Positions 53,384 through 63,623 of a stretch of DNA of 64,000 nt are shown here, piece after piece; position 1 is the stretch's first letter, and every line of letters starts with the position of its first letter. The position numbers and the translations under genes were made by a program. The notes under the pieces are model-generated. The model was not told where the DNA came from and ran no database searches. It saw nothing but the letters and a program-made list of their open reading frames with translations. This DNA is from Bradyrhizobium sp. (GTDB taxonomy: Bacteria; Pseudomonadota; Alphaproteobacteria; Rhizobiales; Xanthobacteraceae), in the NCBI RefSeq assembly GCF_016213215.1, contig NZ_JACRAW010000107.1, forward strand, positions 86,709-150,708, read 5' to 3'.

Positions 53384-54175
53384 ATGACGTTCAAGATGAG
53401 ATTCGCCGTCGGGCCGGCAGCGCCAGTTCTTTTGTTGCTTGCCCTTGTCGTACTCGCTCTCGCCCCGGATCCCGCCCGGGCGGCAGGCGCCGTGGTCAGG
53501 GACGCCAATTCCATCCAGCTTGGTGAGGCCACCTACCGGCTCGACGGTCTGGACGCACCGGAGCTCGACCAGATCTGCATCGACGATCAAGCCGATCCCT
53601 GGACCTGCGGTCTGGATGCCCGCGACCAATTGACCAAGCTGATCGGCGGCCGTGTGGTGCGCTGCGAGGATTTGGGGCCGGAGAAGAGCTTTGGGCGACG
53701 TCGCCGGGCCATTTGCACGGCCGAAGGTGACAAGATCAGCCTGAACGAGCAGCTTATCCGTCAAGGCTTTGCGCTTGCGCGCGAACCGGCCCTGAAAGCG
53801 AACCTCAAGCAAGCGGCAACCGAAGCCAAGGACGCCTCGCGCGGCCTCTGGAAGGGCTGTCTTGCCGCGCCGGCGGATTTCCGCATCGGCAAGAAGGACG
53901 GCGCATTGGTGGGGGCCGCCTGCCGCGCCGACCGGGACCGCGAGATCCGCGCCGTCCTGTTCCCAGAGGAGCTCACGATGCCCGGAAGCTGCAGCATCAA
54001 GGGTAAGCTCGCAGTGCGCGCCCGCGTCACCGGCAACATCGGCATCTATCATCTGCGCGGCTGTCCGAGCTACCCGGCCATCACGAATCCTGAGCGCTGG
54101 TTCTGCTCGGAGGAGGACGCGCAGGCCTCGGGCTTCCGCAAGGCCTATAATTGCCGGGGAAGCCGCGGCAAGTGA
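53384..54175 (+). CDS. Secreted nuclease-like (SNase-fold) protein
   Basis: A 263-residue exported protein. The signal segment [20 protein letters not shown] ends near residue 34. A staphylococcal-nuclease-like OB fold follows: [18 protein letters not shown], the [20 protein letters not shown] stretch and [13 protein letters not shown] at its end. The second half carries [20 protein letters not shown] with [18 protein letters not shown], a Cys-containing module like those often attached to secreted SNase domains. The catalytic Arg-Glu-Arg set of true SNases is not fully recognisable, so nuclease activity is not assured. Confidence 0.78.
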   Translation: MTFKMRFAVGPAAPVLLLLALVVLALAPDPARAAGAVVRDANSIQLGEATYRLDGLDAPELDQICIDDQADPWTCGLDARDQLTKLIGGRVVRCEDLGPEKSFGRRRRAICTAEGDKISLNEQLIRQGFALAREPALKANLKQAATEAKDASRGLWKGCLAAPADFRIGKKDGALVGAACRADRDREIRAVLFPEELTMPGSCSIKGKLAVRARVTGNIGIYHLRGCPSYPAITNPERWFCSEEDAQASGFRKAYNCRGSRGK

Positions 54176-54442
54176 CGGCGAACGGCCGCCACTTGCGCAT
54201 CTGCATCTGATCCATGAGCGCCATATTCGCATCGAGGTGCGACATGATCAAATGGAGCCGCGACGACCAGCAACACGATCAGGAAACCGAAGGCATACGC
54301 CAGTACGTTGTTGGTGTTGTCGGGTCGAGGTAGGTCCCGGGCGATATAGAACAACGTGGCCGTACCAGGACGGCAAGCCCAAGCGGCGACCTTCTCTGCG
54401 CGCCATGAGATTGCTATCGTGACGAAAAATCGGGGAAACGTC
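54176..54442. other. Intergenic region with a possible minus-strand membrane ORF
   Basis: Between the nuclease-like and SDR genes. A minus-strand frame from TTG 54354 to 54145 reads LFYIARDLPRPDNTNNVLAY followed by the hydrophobic AFGFLIVLLVVAAP and an unstructured end. It would overlap the nuclease gene by 31 bases. There is no good ribosome-binding site, so I do not call it a gene. Confidence 0.3.
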
Positions 54443-55243
54443 ATGCGCCTGAAGGATCGCGTCGCCATCATCGTTGGGGCCGGGCAAAGTCCCGGCGAAG
54501 GCATGGGGAACGGCAGGGCCACCGCGCTGACCTTCGCGCGCGAAGGCGCCAAGGTCCTGTGCGTCGATCACAATCTCGCTTCTGCCCAAGAAACCGTCGA
54601 GATGATCGCGGCCAAAGGCGGCACGGCCGTTGCCTTCAGAGCCGACGTCACCAAGACCGCCGAGATCAAGGCGATGGTTGCGGATGCGGTCAGCCGCTGG
54701 CAACGGATCGACATCCTGCACAACAATGTCGGCGTCAGCCTCGCGGGCGGCGATGCCGAGCTGCTCGAGCTCACCGAGGAGGCGTTCGACCGCTGCGTCG
54801 CCATCAACCTGAAGAGCTGTATCCTCGCGGCCAGGCAGGTGATCCCCATCATGCGCAGGCAGAACAGCGGGGCGATCATCAACATCTCGTCGATGGCGGC
54901 GATCACCACCTACCCCTACGTCGCCTACAAAGCGACGAAATCGGCAATGATCGCCTTCACCGAGCAGCTCGCCTATCAGAACGCCGAATACGGCATTCGC
55001 GCCAACGTCATCCTTCCCGGCCTGATGAACACGCCGATGGCAGTCGATACCCGCGCCCGCGAGTGGAACAAGACGCGTGCCGAGGTCGAGGCCGAGCGCG
55101 ACAGCAAGGTGCCTCTGCGCAAGAAGATGGGCACCGCCTGGGATGTGGCGAACGCGGCGCTGTTTCTGGCATCCGACGAAGCCAATTTCATCACCGGCGT
55201 CACGCTTCCGGTGGACGGTGGGGCGAGCGTAAGGAGGGGATAA
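54443..55243 (+). CDS. SDR-family NAD(P)-dependent oxidoreductase
   Basis: A 266-residue classical SDR. The cofactor loop AIIVGAGQSPGEGMGNGRA is longer than the usual TGxxxGxG. HNNVGVSLAGG replaces the NNAG motif. The active-site Ser lies in IINISSMAAITTYP and Tyr/Lys in YKATK. The C-terminal FITGVTLPVDGGASV is standard. ATG 54443 (MRLKDRV) is preceded by GGGGAAACGTC. It resembles glucose/ribitol-type SDRs; substrate unknown. A palindromic repeat follows the stop. Confidence 0.86.
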   Translation: MRLKDRVAIIVGAGQSPGEGMGNGRATALTFAREGAKVLCVDHNLASAQETVEMIAAKGGTAVAFRADVTKTAEIKAMVADAVSRWQRIDILHNNVGVSLAGGDAELLELTEEAFDRCVAINLKSCILAARQVIPIMRRQNSGAIINISSMAAITTYPYVAYKATKSAMIAFTEQLAYQNAEYGIRANVILPGLMNTPMAVDTRAREWNKTRAEVEAERDSKVPLRKKMGTAWDVANAALFLASDEANFITGVTLPVDGGASVRRG

Positions 55244-55270
55244 GCGGGGAGACCTGACGCGATCGCAGCT

Positions 55271-55437
55271 CTTTCCCTTCTCCCCTTGTGGGAGAAGGTG
55301 GCGCGCACATCGTGCGCGCCGGATGAGGGGTACTATCCGCGAACGCCAACTGAACCGTGAGTACGCGGAGAGAGCCCCCTCACCCGGCTTCGATCCTTTG
55401 CATCGAAGCCCCCCTCTCCGACAAGGGAAGAGGGGGC
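55271..55437. repeat. Intergenic repeat with CTTCTCCCCTTGTGGGAGAAGG hairpin
   Basis: The first hairpin CTTCTCCCCTTGTGGGAGAA is followed by GCGCGCACATCGTGCGCGC, then the spacer, GCTTCGATCCTTTGCATCGAAGC and a final GGGAAGAGGGGG. The nested inverted repeats mark it as one of the Bradyrhizobium intergenic families. It lies between converging genes. Confidence 0.72.
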
Positions 55438-55443
55438 CCCCCG

Positions 55444-56767
55444 CTAATGCGTGACACGCCAGATCGTACCGTTTCCATCTTCCGAGAAAAGCAGCGCGCC
55501 GTCGCGTGCCACCGCGACGCCGACGGGACGTCCCCACACCTCGCGGTCGTTGATGACGAAGCCGGTTACGAAATCCTCGTACTCGCCGGTGGGCTCGCCG
55601 TCTTTCAGCCGGATGCGGACGACCTTGTAGCCAGTGCGCCTGGACCGGTTCCAGGAGCCGTGCTGGGCGGCAAAGGCATCGCCGCGATATTCGCCCGGGA
55701 AGTTGTCGCCCTGGTAGAATGTCACGCCCATTGAAGCGGAGTGCGCCTGCAACAGGACGTCGGGAATGGCGACCTTGTCCTTGAGGTCGGGCCGGGCGCC
55801 GGGATGGCGCGGATCCTCGTTGGCGCCGATGTAGAACCACGGCCAGCCATAGAACGCATTCTCGCGCACGCGCGTGACGTAGTCGGGCACGAGATCGTCA
55901 CCAAGGCCGTCGCGCTCGTTGGTCGAGCACCACGGCGTACCGGTCTGCGGCTGGATCGCAAGACCGACGCAGTTGCGGATTCCGGTGGCATAGAGCTCTT
56001 TGCCCTTCCCGTCGGGATCGAAGGCGAGCACGGCCGCACGATCGGTCTCATAGCCCCAAGGCGGTGCCCAGGGGCTGCTTGCGAGACCACGCCTCAAGTC
56101 CGCCCGGCGGCTTGCCCATGCCCTCGCCGTCATTGCCGGCCGAGCCGACCGAGACCAGCATGCGCTTGTTGTCGGGCAAAAAGACGATATCCCGGGTGGA
56201 GTGGCCGCCGCGCGGCAAGTTCGCCACGACAATCTCCGGCCTGCTTGATGCTTTCAACTCGCCGGAGCGATAGGGAAAGCGTACCACGCTGTCTGTGTTG
56301 GCGACGTAGATCCATTGCGGATTATCGCCATTCGGAAAGAAGGCAATGCCGAACGGCCGGTTGAGGCCGCTGGCGTAGATTTCATCCGCGACAATCTTCG
56401 CGCCGCTGCTGCGCAGCACGCGAATGCGCCCCGCTCGCGTTTCGGCAACGAAAAGATCGCCGTTCGGCGCGACGCGGATGACTCGCGGGCCGCTCAATCC
56501 TTCGGCAAACAGCTCGATCTTGAATCCCGGCGCGACTTGCGGAGACGCATCAGGGGGCCGTGCGACGACGCGCGAGACACTCGCGGCGTCCGGCGTAGCA
56601 CCCGGCTTTGGCAGGTCCTGTGGCCTGATGAGACGGATGGTGCCGGGCTTGTCCGATTGCCAGCTACCGAACGCCTCCTTGCCCTGGAGCAGCGGATCGG
56701 CCGAGGCGACACCGCTCGCGACCTCGACCAGCGCGGCGACAAGAAAGGGGACCAAGTGCTTCCACAC
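55444..56767 (-). pseudogene. PQQ-type sugar (sorbosone-like) dehydrogenase broken by a frameshift
   Basis: A soluble beta-propeller sugar dehydrogenase. The first part (56767 down to about 56060) starts with a signal peptide and carries LFAEGLSGPRVIRVAPNGDL and GGHSTRDIVFLPDN. It should continue into ETDRAAVLAFDPDGKGKELY, NCVGLAIQPQTGTPWCSTNE and GDAFAAQHGSWNRSRRTGYK, but these lie in another frame. The switch happens at GCCTTGGGGCTATGAG (minus strand), where one T too many turns GCC TGG GGC TAT into GCC TTG GGG CTA TGA. Removing one base at 56058-56059 restores a single frame of about 440 residues. Either a true pseudogene or a sequencing error. Confidence 0.8.
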
Positions 56768-57143
56768 GCTTCTTCTCCCGCCTTGAGATACGGCACAACG
56801 TTGGAGCCGGCGAATATAACGTCCCTCATTTCCAAACGTTCACTCGCTGCGGCTGCCTGTGATCGCACTGGTGATCGACAGCACCGGCTCATGTACACCA
56901 TGCGACCGCCCCACGCGAGACGCGGGTTCGCTTTCCACGGTGCGGTCCTGTGGCAACGGCGAGAGGCTCGTCCCCGCATGCCGGGAACGCCGAACGCCAG
57001 CCTCCTCTGGCGCCCCATTGCGGAAGGATTTTCCGAGTTCGTAACCGATTAGAAAATGACTCGGCTCTGCTTCCAGCGTAGAAGTGAGCCCGACGAGCGA
57101 TGGGCCCTGAGCCTTTCGCTTCTGCATGTTGTTGGAGACAGTA
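56768..57143. other. Intergenic region upstream of the ABC importer operon
   Basis: 376 bases with no gene, hairpin or repeat that I can support. It separates the broken sugar dehydrogenase from the ABC operon and should contain promoters in both directions. Confidence 0.5.
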
Positions 57144-58760
57144 ATGGGATTGACTCGCCTCGAAATCACTCGCCGCACCGCGCTCCTGACGTCGGCGGCG
57201 ATCGCCGCCAACGTCGTCAATCCGATGCGGGCCTTTGCGCAGGAGACGCCGCGCAAGGGCGGCGTGTTCAACGTGCATTACGGCGCCGAGCAGCGCCAGC
57301 TCAATCCGAGCCTGCAGGCTTCCACCGGCGTCTACATTATCAGCGGCAAGATCCAGGAAAGCCTGGTCGATCTCGATGCGCAGGGCAAGCCGGTCGGCGT
57401 GCTTGCCGAGAGCTGGGAAAGCTCTCCCGACGGCAAGACCATCACCTTCAAGCTGCGCAAGGGCGTCACCTGGCACGACGGCAAGCCCTTCACCTCGGCG
57501 GACGTCCAATTCACCGCCATGGAAATGTGGAAGAAGATCCTGAACTACGGCTCGACGCTGCAGTTGTTCCTCATCGCCGTCGATACGCCCGACCCGCAGA
57601 CCGCAATCTTCCGCTACGAGCGGCCGATGCCGCTCAACCTCCTGCTGCGCGCCCTGCCCGACCTCGGCTATATCTCGGCCAAGCATCTCTATGAGAGCGG
57701 CGACATCAGGCAGAACCCCGTCAATCTCGCGCCGGTCGGCACCGGGCCGTTCAAGTTCGTCAAGTACGAGCGCGGCCAGTATATCATCGCCGACCGCAAT
57801 CCGGATTACTGGCGACCGAATGCGCCCTATCTCGATCGCATCGTATGGAAGGTGATCACCGACCGTGCTGCCGCCGCAGCGCAGATGGAAGCCGGCGAAT
57901 TGCAGTACAGCCCGTTCTCCGGCCTCACCATTTCCGACATGGCGCGCCTGTCCAAGGACAAGCGCTTCATTGTCACCACCAAGGGCAATGAGGGCAACGC
58001 GCGCACCAACACGCTGGAATTCAATTTCCGCCGCAAGGAGCTGTCGGACATCCGTGTGCGCCGCGCGATCGCGCACGCCATTAACGTGCCGTTCTTCATC
58101 GACAACTTCCTCGGCGACTTCGCCAAGCTCGGCACCGGCCCGATCCCCTCGACCTCGACGGACTTCTATCCCGGCGCCAATACGCCGCAGTATCCGTACG
58201 ACAAGGCCAAAGCAACCGCGCTGTTCGACGAGGCCGGCTACAAGCCGGGTGCCGGCGGGACCCGCTTCTCGCTGCGCCTGCTGCCGGCGCCCTGGGGCGA
58301 GGACATTTCGCTGTGGTCGACCTTCATCCAGCAGTCGCTGTCGGAAGTCGGCATTCCCGTCGAGATCGTGCGCAACGACGGCGGTGGATTCCTCAAGCAG
58401 GTCTACGCCGAGCACGCCTTCGACCTCGCCACCGGCTGGCATCAATATCGTAACGACCCGGCGGTCTCGACCACGGTGTGGTACCGCTCCGGCCAGCCGA
58501 AGGGTGCACCCTGGACCAACCAGTGGGGTTGGGAGGACGCCAAGGCCGACAAGACCATCGACGATGCCTTGACCGAACTGGATCCGGCCAAGCGGAAGGC
58601 GCTTTATGCCGAGTTCGTCAAGCAGGTGAACACGGAACTGCCGGTCTGGATGCCGATCGAGCAGATTTTCGTCACCACGATCACCGCGAAGGCCCGCAAC
58701 CACTCCAACACCCCGCGTTGGGGATCATCGAACTGGCACGATCTTTGGCTTTCCGCCTGA
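57144..58760 (+). CDS. ABC importer substrate-binding protein (family 5)
   Basis: A 538-residue periplasmic binding protein of the peptide/nickel/opine class. The N-terminus has TRRTALLTSAAIAANVVNP, a twin-arginine-like signal. Family-5 landmarks are LAESWESSPDGKTITFKLRK, GVTWHDGKPFTSADV and VGTGPFKFVKYERGQYIIAD. ATG 57144 (MGLTRLEIT) follows TTGGAGACAGTA; an in-frame ATG lies at 57126. It is the first gene of an operon of binding protein, two permeases and a double ATPase. The nearby amine-oxidase-like gene hints at an amino-compound, but the ligand is not known. Confidence 0.9.
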   Translation: MGLTRLEITRRTALLTSAAIAANVVNPMRAFAQETPRKGGVFNVHYGAEQRQLNPSLQASTGVYIISGKIQESLVDLDAQGKPVGVLAESWESSPDGKTITFKLRKGVTWHDGKPFTSADVQFTAMEMWKKILNYGSTLQLFLIAVDTPDPQTAIFRYERPMPLNLLLRALPDLGYISAKHLYESGDIRQNPVNLAPVGTGPFKFVKYERGQYIIADRNPDYWRPNAPYLDRIVWKVITDRAAAAAQMEAGELQYSPFSGLTISDMARLSKDKRFIVTTKGNEGNARTNTLEFNFRRKELSDIRVRRAIAHAINVPFFIDNFLGDFAKLGTGPIPSTSTDFYPGANTPQYPYDKAKATALFDEAGYKPGAGGTRFSLRLLPAPWGEDISLWSTFIQQSLSEVGIPVEIVRNDGGGFLKQVYAEHAFDLATGWHQYRNDPAVSTTVWYRSGQPKGAPWTNQWGWEDAKADKTIDDALTELDPAKRKALYAEFVKQVNTELPVWMPIEQIFVTTITAKARNHSNTPRWGSSNWHDLWLSA

Positions 58761-58785
58761 CCCGATTTTCGTCATAGATGATGCT

Positions 58786-59763
58786 ATGCGCATCGTAAGC
58801 CTTGCGGGGCGGCGGCTCGCCGCCTCGATTCCGACACTGGTCCTGATCCTGATCGGCGTGTTCCTCCTGCTGCAGCTTGCGCCGGGAGATACGGTCGATG
58901 CCTTGATGGCGCAGATGGGCGGCGGCGACGCCGCGAGCGCTCGTGCTCTTCGCGAGTTCTACGGGCTCGACCTCTCGATCCCCGCGCAGCTCGGCAATTA
59001 TCTGTGGCGGCTGGTGCGGCTCGACCTCGGCTTCTCCTCGATTTACGGCAAGCCGGTCTCGACGGTGATCCTGGAACGGCTTCCGCCGACCATCCTCTTG
59101 ATGACGGCCTCCCTGTCCTTTGCCTTCTTCTTCGGCCTCGTGTTCGGCGTGCTGGCCGCCCGCTCGGTCAACAAATGGCCGGACACGCTGATCTCGACCA
59201 TCGGCCTGATCTTCTACGCCACCCCCTCGTTCTGGTTCGGCCTGATGGCGATCGTCGTGTTCTCGATCTACCTGCAATGGCTGCCCGCCGGCGGCTTCGA
59301 GGACATCGGCGCGGTTCAAACCGGGATATGGCGCGTCCTCGACATTGCGCGGCATCTGCTTCTGCCGACGGCAACGCTCGGCCTGATCTTCCTGGCGATC
59401 TACCTGCGCATCATGCGCGCTTCCATGCTGGAAGTACTGAACCTCGACTTCGTCCGAACGGCGCGCGCCAAAGGCCTCGACGAGACCCGCGTCATCACCG
59501 GGCACGTGTTGCGCAACGCTCTGCTGCCGATGGTGACCCTGATCGGGCTCCAGGCCGGCACCATGCTCGGCGGCTCGGTCGTCGTCGAAAGCGTGTTCTC
59601 GCTGCCAGGCCTCGGGCGCCTCGCCTACGAATCGGTCATCCAGCGCGACCTCAACACGCTGCTCGGCATCGTCTTCGTCTCCGCCCTCCTCGTGATCATC
59701 GTGAACTTCGTGGTCGACCTGCTCTACGCGCGTCTCGACCCGCGCATCTCGGCCGGGGGCTAA
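58786..59763 (+). CDS. ABC importer permease (DppB type)
   Basis: A 325-residue inner-membrane permease with about six helices. The N-terminal AGRRLAASIPTLVLILIGVF is the DppB/OppB start, and the ATPase-contact loop is in RTARAKGLDETRVITGHVLR. The C-terminal VFSLPGLGRLAYESVIQRDL is the class signature. It begins 25 bases after the binding protein and ends 4 bases before the next permease, so the genes are tightly coupled. Confidence 0.93.
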   Translation: MRIVSLAGRRLAASIPTLVLILIGVFLLLQLAPGDTVDALMAQMGGGDAASARALREFYGLDLSIPAQLGNYLWRLVRLDLGFSSIYGKPVSTVILERLPPTILLMTASLSFAFFFGLVFGVLAARSVNKWPDTLISTIGLIFYATPSFWFGLMAIVVFSIYLQWLPAGGFEDIGAVQTGIWRVLDIARHLLLPTATLGLIFLAIYLRIMRASMLEVLNLDFVRTARAKGLDETRVITGHVLRNALLPMVTLIGLQAGTMLGGSVVVESVFSLPGLGRLAYESVIQRDLNTLLGIVFVSALLVIIVNFVVDLLYARLDPRISAGG

Positions 59764-59767
59764 GGCT

Positions 59768-60598
59768 ATGGGCGCGCTGAAACGTTACTTCCGAAGCCCG
59801 GCGGCCGTGATCGGCCTGGTGCTGCTCCTGATCGTGGTGGGGATGGCAATCGCCGCCTCCTGGCTCTTCCCCAATAATCCCCTGTCGCTTGCCGGGCGGC
59901 CGCTCGTCTGGCCGTTCGCAAATCCGCGCTTTCCACTCGGCACCGACAATTCCGGACGCGACATCGCCGCCCAGATCTTCTACGGCGCGCGCATCTCGCT
60001 TCTGATCGGCGGCGTTGCCACCGTGATTGCCATCGCGATCGGAACCCTGATCGGTGCGTTCGCCGGGTATTACGGCGGCTGGGTCGACAACATCCTGATG
60101 CGCATCACCGAGGCGTTCCAGACCCTGCCCAATTTCGTGCTGCTGCTGGTACTGGTTGCGGTCTTCGGCTCGACGCTGACCACCGTCACAATCGCGATTG
60201 GAGTCGTATCCTGGCCCGCGCCGGCGCGGCTGACCCGCGCCGAGTTCCTGTCGCTCCGCAACCGCGAATTCATCCAGGCCGGGCGCACGCTCGGCATGAA
60301 GGACCTGCAGCTGATCCTCGGCGAGATCCTGCCCAACGCGCTGCCGCCGGTGATCGTCTATGCCAGCGTGGTGATGGCGGTCGCGATCCTCCTGGAAAGC
60401 GCGCTGGCCTTCCTGCGCCTGTCCGACCCCAACGTCGCTTCCTGGGGCAACCTGATCGGGCTCGGGCGCGACGTCTTGCGCGTTCAGTGGTACGTCTCGG
60501 CGATCCCCGGCATCGCTATCCTCACTACCGTGCTCGCGGTCTCGCTCGTCGGACAGGGGCTGAACGATGCACTCAATCCGAGGCTGAAGCAGCGATGA
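59768..60598 (+). CDS. ABC importer permease (DppC type)
   Basis: A 276-residue permease with six helices. Near the start NPRFPLGTDNSGRDIAAQIF is the DppC signature. The coupling loop is LSLRNREFIQAGRTLGMKDL and the C-terminus VQWYVSAIPGIAILTTVLAV. It begins 4 bases after the DppB-type gene. Its TGA overlaps the ATG of the ATPase gene in an ATGA at 60595-60598. Confidence 0.93.
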   Translation: MGALKRYFRSPAAVIGLVLLLIVVGMAIAASWLFPNNPLSLAGRPLVWPFANPRFPLGTDNSGRDIAAQIFYGARISLLIGGVATVIAIAIGTLIGAFAGYYGGWVDNILMRITEAFQTLPNFVLLLVLVAVFGSTLTTVTIAIGVVSWPAPARLTRAEFLSLRNREFIQAGRTLGMKDLQLILGEILPNALPPVIVYASVVMAVAILLESALAFLRLSDPNVASWGNLIGLGRDVLRVQWYVSAIPGIAILTTVLAVSLVGQGLNDALNPRLKQR

Positions 60599-62223
60599 GC
60601 GAAGTGCCCATCCTCTCGCTCGACCGGCTCAGCGTGTCCTTGCCGAAGGGCGCGGACCGCACCCACGCCCTTAAGGACGTTTCGCTCTCCGTCGCCTCCA
60701 ACGAGATCGTCTGCGTCGTCGGCGAATCCGGCTCGGGCAAGTCGATGATGGCAAACACCATCATGCGATTGCTGCCCCAAGGCGTAGCGATCGAAGGCGG
60801 CCGCGTGCTGTTCGAAGGCCGCGACCTCGTCGCCGCAAGTCTGGCCGATATGCGGCACGTGCGCGGCGAAAGCATCGCCATGGTCTTCCAGGAGCCGATG
60901 ACCGCGCTCAATCCGCTGCGGACGGTCGGCGACCAGATCGCGGAAATGTTCCAGGTGCATACCGATCTGTCGAAAACGGAGATCCATGCGCGCGTGCTGG
61001 CGCTGCTCGAGGACGTCCGCATTCCCGATCCGACGGTCGCGGCGAAGGCCTACCCGCACGAACTATCCGGCGGACAGCGCCAGCGCGCCATGATCGCCAT
61101 GGCGCTTGCGCTCGACCCCAAGCTTCTCATTGCCGACGAGCCGACCACGGCGCTCGACGTCACCACCCAGGCGCAGATCCTGAAGCTGATCCGTGACCTG
61201 CAGCAGCGCAAGAGGACGGCAGTGCTGTTCATCACCCACGACTTCGGCGTAGTGGCTGAGATCGCCGACCGCGTCGCGGTGATGCAGCACGGCGTGCTGG
61301 TCGAGCACGGCACAGCGGCATCGATCCTCAATCATCCGCAGCATCCCTACACCCGCCAGCTCATTGCCGCCGTGCCGCCGCTGACCGCGCCCAAACCTCG
61401 CCGGTTCTCCAGCGAACCCATCCTCACGGTGTCGCATGTATCCAAGACCCATCGCACCGGCGGCTTCCTCGGCCGGGGCGCGCGCGTCACGCCCGCGGTA
61501 AAGGATGTCTCGCTGACCTTGCCGAGGGGCGCGACGCTCGGCATCGTCGGCGAATCCGGATCGGGAAAATCGACGCTCGCGCGCTGCATCGTGCGCCTGA
61601 TCGATCCCGACGCCGGCTCGATCCTGCTCGACGGCAAGGACTGGGCAAGCATGAGCCGCGACGAAGTACGCCGCGAGACCCGCCACATCCAGATGGTGTT
61701 CCAGGATCCGTTCGGCTCGCTCAATCCGCGCCGCAAGGCCGCGGAGCTCGTCGCGCAGGGGCCGATCGTTCACGGCACCCCGCGGTCGACCGCGATTGCG
61801 GAGGCGAAGAGACTGTTCGAGCTGGTAGGGCTTGATCCATCCGCCGGCGATCGCTTCCCGCACGAGTTCTCCGGCGGCCAGCGTCAGCGCATTGGACTAG
61901 CGCGGGCGCTGGCATTGAAGCCCGACGTGCTCGTTGCCGACGAGCCGGTTTCCGCCCTCGATGTCTCGGTCCAGGCGCAGGTTCTCAGACTCCTAAGCGA
62001 ATTGCGCGAGCGGCTTGGCCTATCAATCGTGTTCATTACCCACGACCTGCGCGTGGCGGCCCAGGTCTGCGATCTCGTCGCGGTGATGAAGGAAGGCGAG
62101 ATTGTCGAGCACGGTCCCGTCGCTCAGGTGTTCGGCAGGCCGCAGCACCCCTATACGCAAGCGCTGATCGCCTCCGTTCCCGGCGGCGACTTCACCGCCG
62201 AGCACGAGGCGGCGGTGTCCTAG
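60595..62223 (+). CDS. ABC importer ATPase with two nucleotide-binding domains (DppDF fusion)
   Basis: A 542-residue protein with two ABC ATPase domains. Domain 1 has Walker [11 protein letters not shown] (43-52) and signature [15 protein letters not shown]. Domain 2 has Walker [13 protein letters not shown] and signature [15 protein letters not shown]. Both have Walker B segments [12 protein letters not shown] and [13 protein letters not shown]-terminal [11 protein letters not shown] and [10 protein letters not shown] are the oligopeptide-type tails. The domain order D-F in one chain is common in rhizobial peptide/opine importers. The stop overlaps the amine-oxidase-like gene on the other strand through CTAG at 62220-62223. 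Confidence 0.93.
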   Translation: MSEVPILSLDRLSVSLPKGADRTHALKDVSLSVASNEIVCVVGESGSGKSMMANTIMRLLPQGVAIEGGRVLFEGRDLVAASLADMRHVRGESIAMVFQEPMTALNPLRTVGDQIAEMFQVHTDLSKTEIHARVLALLEDVRIPDPTVAAKAYPHELSGGQRQRAMIAMALALDPKLLIADEPTTALDVTTQAQILKLIRDLQQRKRTAVLFITHDFGVVAEIADRVAVMQHGVLVEHGTAASILNHPQHPYTRQLIAAVPPLTAPKPRRFSSEPILTVSHVSKTHRTGGFLGRGARVTPAVKDVSLTLPRGATLGIVGESGSGKSTLARCIVRLIDPDAGSILLDGKDWASMSRDEVRRETRHIQMVFQDPFGSLNPRRKAAELVAQGPIVHGTPRSTAIAEAKRLFELVGLDPSAGDRFPHEFSGGQRQRIGLARALALKPDVLVADEPVSALDVSVQAQVLRLLSELRERLGLSIVFITHDLRVAAQVCDLVAVMKEGEIVEHGPVAQVFGRPQHPYTQALIASVPGGDFTAEHEAAVS

Positions 62224-63521
62224 ATCTCGCGGGCGTCGCGGTAGCGGTAAAGGAGCAGCTTGATCGGCGCGATCTTGCGCAACAATCCGTGCGCCGGGAT
62301 CCGCACCGGCCTGGTGAAAGGCAGCGCCAGCTCGTTTTCCGGAACGCCGCGTACGGCCTTGGCGAGTTCATTGCCGAGCCCCATGGTCAGCGCCACGGAA
62401 CGGCCGTTACAGCCAGTCCAGCCATAGGCATCGGGTCCGAGCCGATGAAAGCGCGGCATATAGTCCGTGGTCATGCCGACGTAACCGTTCCACACATAGT
62501 CGAAGCGCACTTCGCCGATCTGCGGCCACAGCCGCCGCAACCGTTGGGTGACGATACCCTTCAGGCGCTCGGCCTTGTCGCCCGGGCCGATGATGGCCCC
62601 GCCGGTGACGAGGCGATTGCGCGCATCGTAGCGCGCGAAATAGAGTTCGCCGTGAGTATCCGACATCGCCTGCCGGCCGGGAATGATTGTCTTGCGGACA
62701 TTGTCTGATAGTGGCTGCGTCGCCATCTGCCAGGACAGCACGGGCATGACCTCATAAGCGATATCGGGCACGAGCGACTTGGCAAACTCTCCGCTATAGG
62801 CGTTGCTTGCGACAACCAGCGCGCGGGCGCTGATCTCACCTTTTTCGGTCTTCACCAGCCAACGATTGCCCGTCCGCGTAAAGCTCGAAGCCGGCGAGCG
62901 CGCGAAGATGCGCGCACCCTTCACGATCGTCGCGCGCGCAAGGCCGCGGGACAGCGCCAGCGGATTGATATGGCCGCCGGTCCTGTTCCAGAAACCGCCG
63001 AACCACGCCTCCGATCCCGTCATGTCGCGGGCCTGCTCTCGCGACAGCAGTTCGACCGGCGCGCCGAACTTCGACCATTGCCGCACCCGCCGCTCCGCGA
63101 TCTTGATCCGCCCGGGCGAATGCACCGGCTGCATCCAGCCGGTCTGTTCCTGCTCGGCCTCGATGCCATAGCGGGACGCCATATCGAACAGCGTGGACGC
63201 GCTGTCGCGCAGCAAATAAACGAAACGTTCGCCTGCAGGGCCGTGGCGCGCGACGATGTCGTCGGGATCGGGACGCGACAAGGTCGGAATCACCTGCCCG
63301 TTGTTGCGTCCGGAAGCACCCCAGCCCGGCTCCATCGCCTCGACGATGGCGACGTCGACACCGGCCTCGCGAAGATGCAGCGCGGTCGAGAGCCCGGTGA
63401 ACCCGCCGCCGATCACGACGACGTCGGCCTGTTGCGTACCGATCAGTTCGGGCAGCTCGGGTCCCGGTGGCGTCACGGCGGCCCACAGCGAATTGGGCCA
63501 GACGACGGTTGCATTGTTCAT
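62220..63521 (-). CDS. FAD-dependent amine oxidoreductase (DAO/PuuB-like)
   Basis: A 433-residue flavin oxidoreductase of the DAO superfamily. The FAD motif DVVVIGGGFTGLSTALHLRE is followed by EAMEPGWGASGRNNGQVIP, a segment found in gamma-glutamylputrescine oxidase-like enzymes. The C-terminal GWTGCNGRSVALTMGLGNEL is the FAD-binding end. It likely oxidises an amine or amino acid that the facing ABC importer brings in (inference from position). It is convergent with that operon and overlaps it by four bases. Confidence 0.88.
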   Translation of the reverse strand: MNNATVVWPNSLWAAVTPPGPELPELIGTQQADVVVIGGGFTGLSTALHLREAGVDVAIVEAMEPGWGASGRNNGQVIPTLSRPDPDDIVARHGPAGERFVYLLRDSASTLFDMASRYGIEAEQEQTGWMQPVHSPGRIKIAERRVRQWSKFGAPVELLSREQARDMTGSEAWFGGFWNRTGGHINPLALSRGLARATIVKGARIFARSPASSFTRTGNRWLVKTEKGEISARALVVASNAYSGEFAKSLVPDIAYEVMPVLSWQMATQPLSDNVRKTIIPGRQAMSDTHGELYFARYDARNRLVTGGAIIGPGDKAERLKGIVTQRLRRLWPQIGEVRFDYVWNGYVGMTTDYMPRFHRLGPDAYGWTGCNGRSVALTMGLGNELAKAVRGVPENELALPFTRPVRIPAHGLLRKIAPIKLLLYRYRDAREI

Positions 63522-63623
63522 CTTCGTTCTTCCCGAGCTTCACGACCGCCGATTTGACATCGCTTGCGGCGGCGAAATCGATCTGATTAGCTTAGTACGT
63601 CAATTCACGCCGGGGAAATAGCA

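Noticed and set aside
54145..54354. Possible small membrane protein on the minus strand
   Set aside because: A hydrophobic stretch AFGFLIVLLVVAAP is present, but the start would be TTG without a ribosome-binding site and the frame overlaps the nuclease-like gene.
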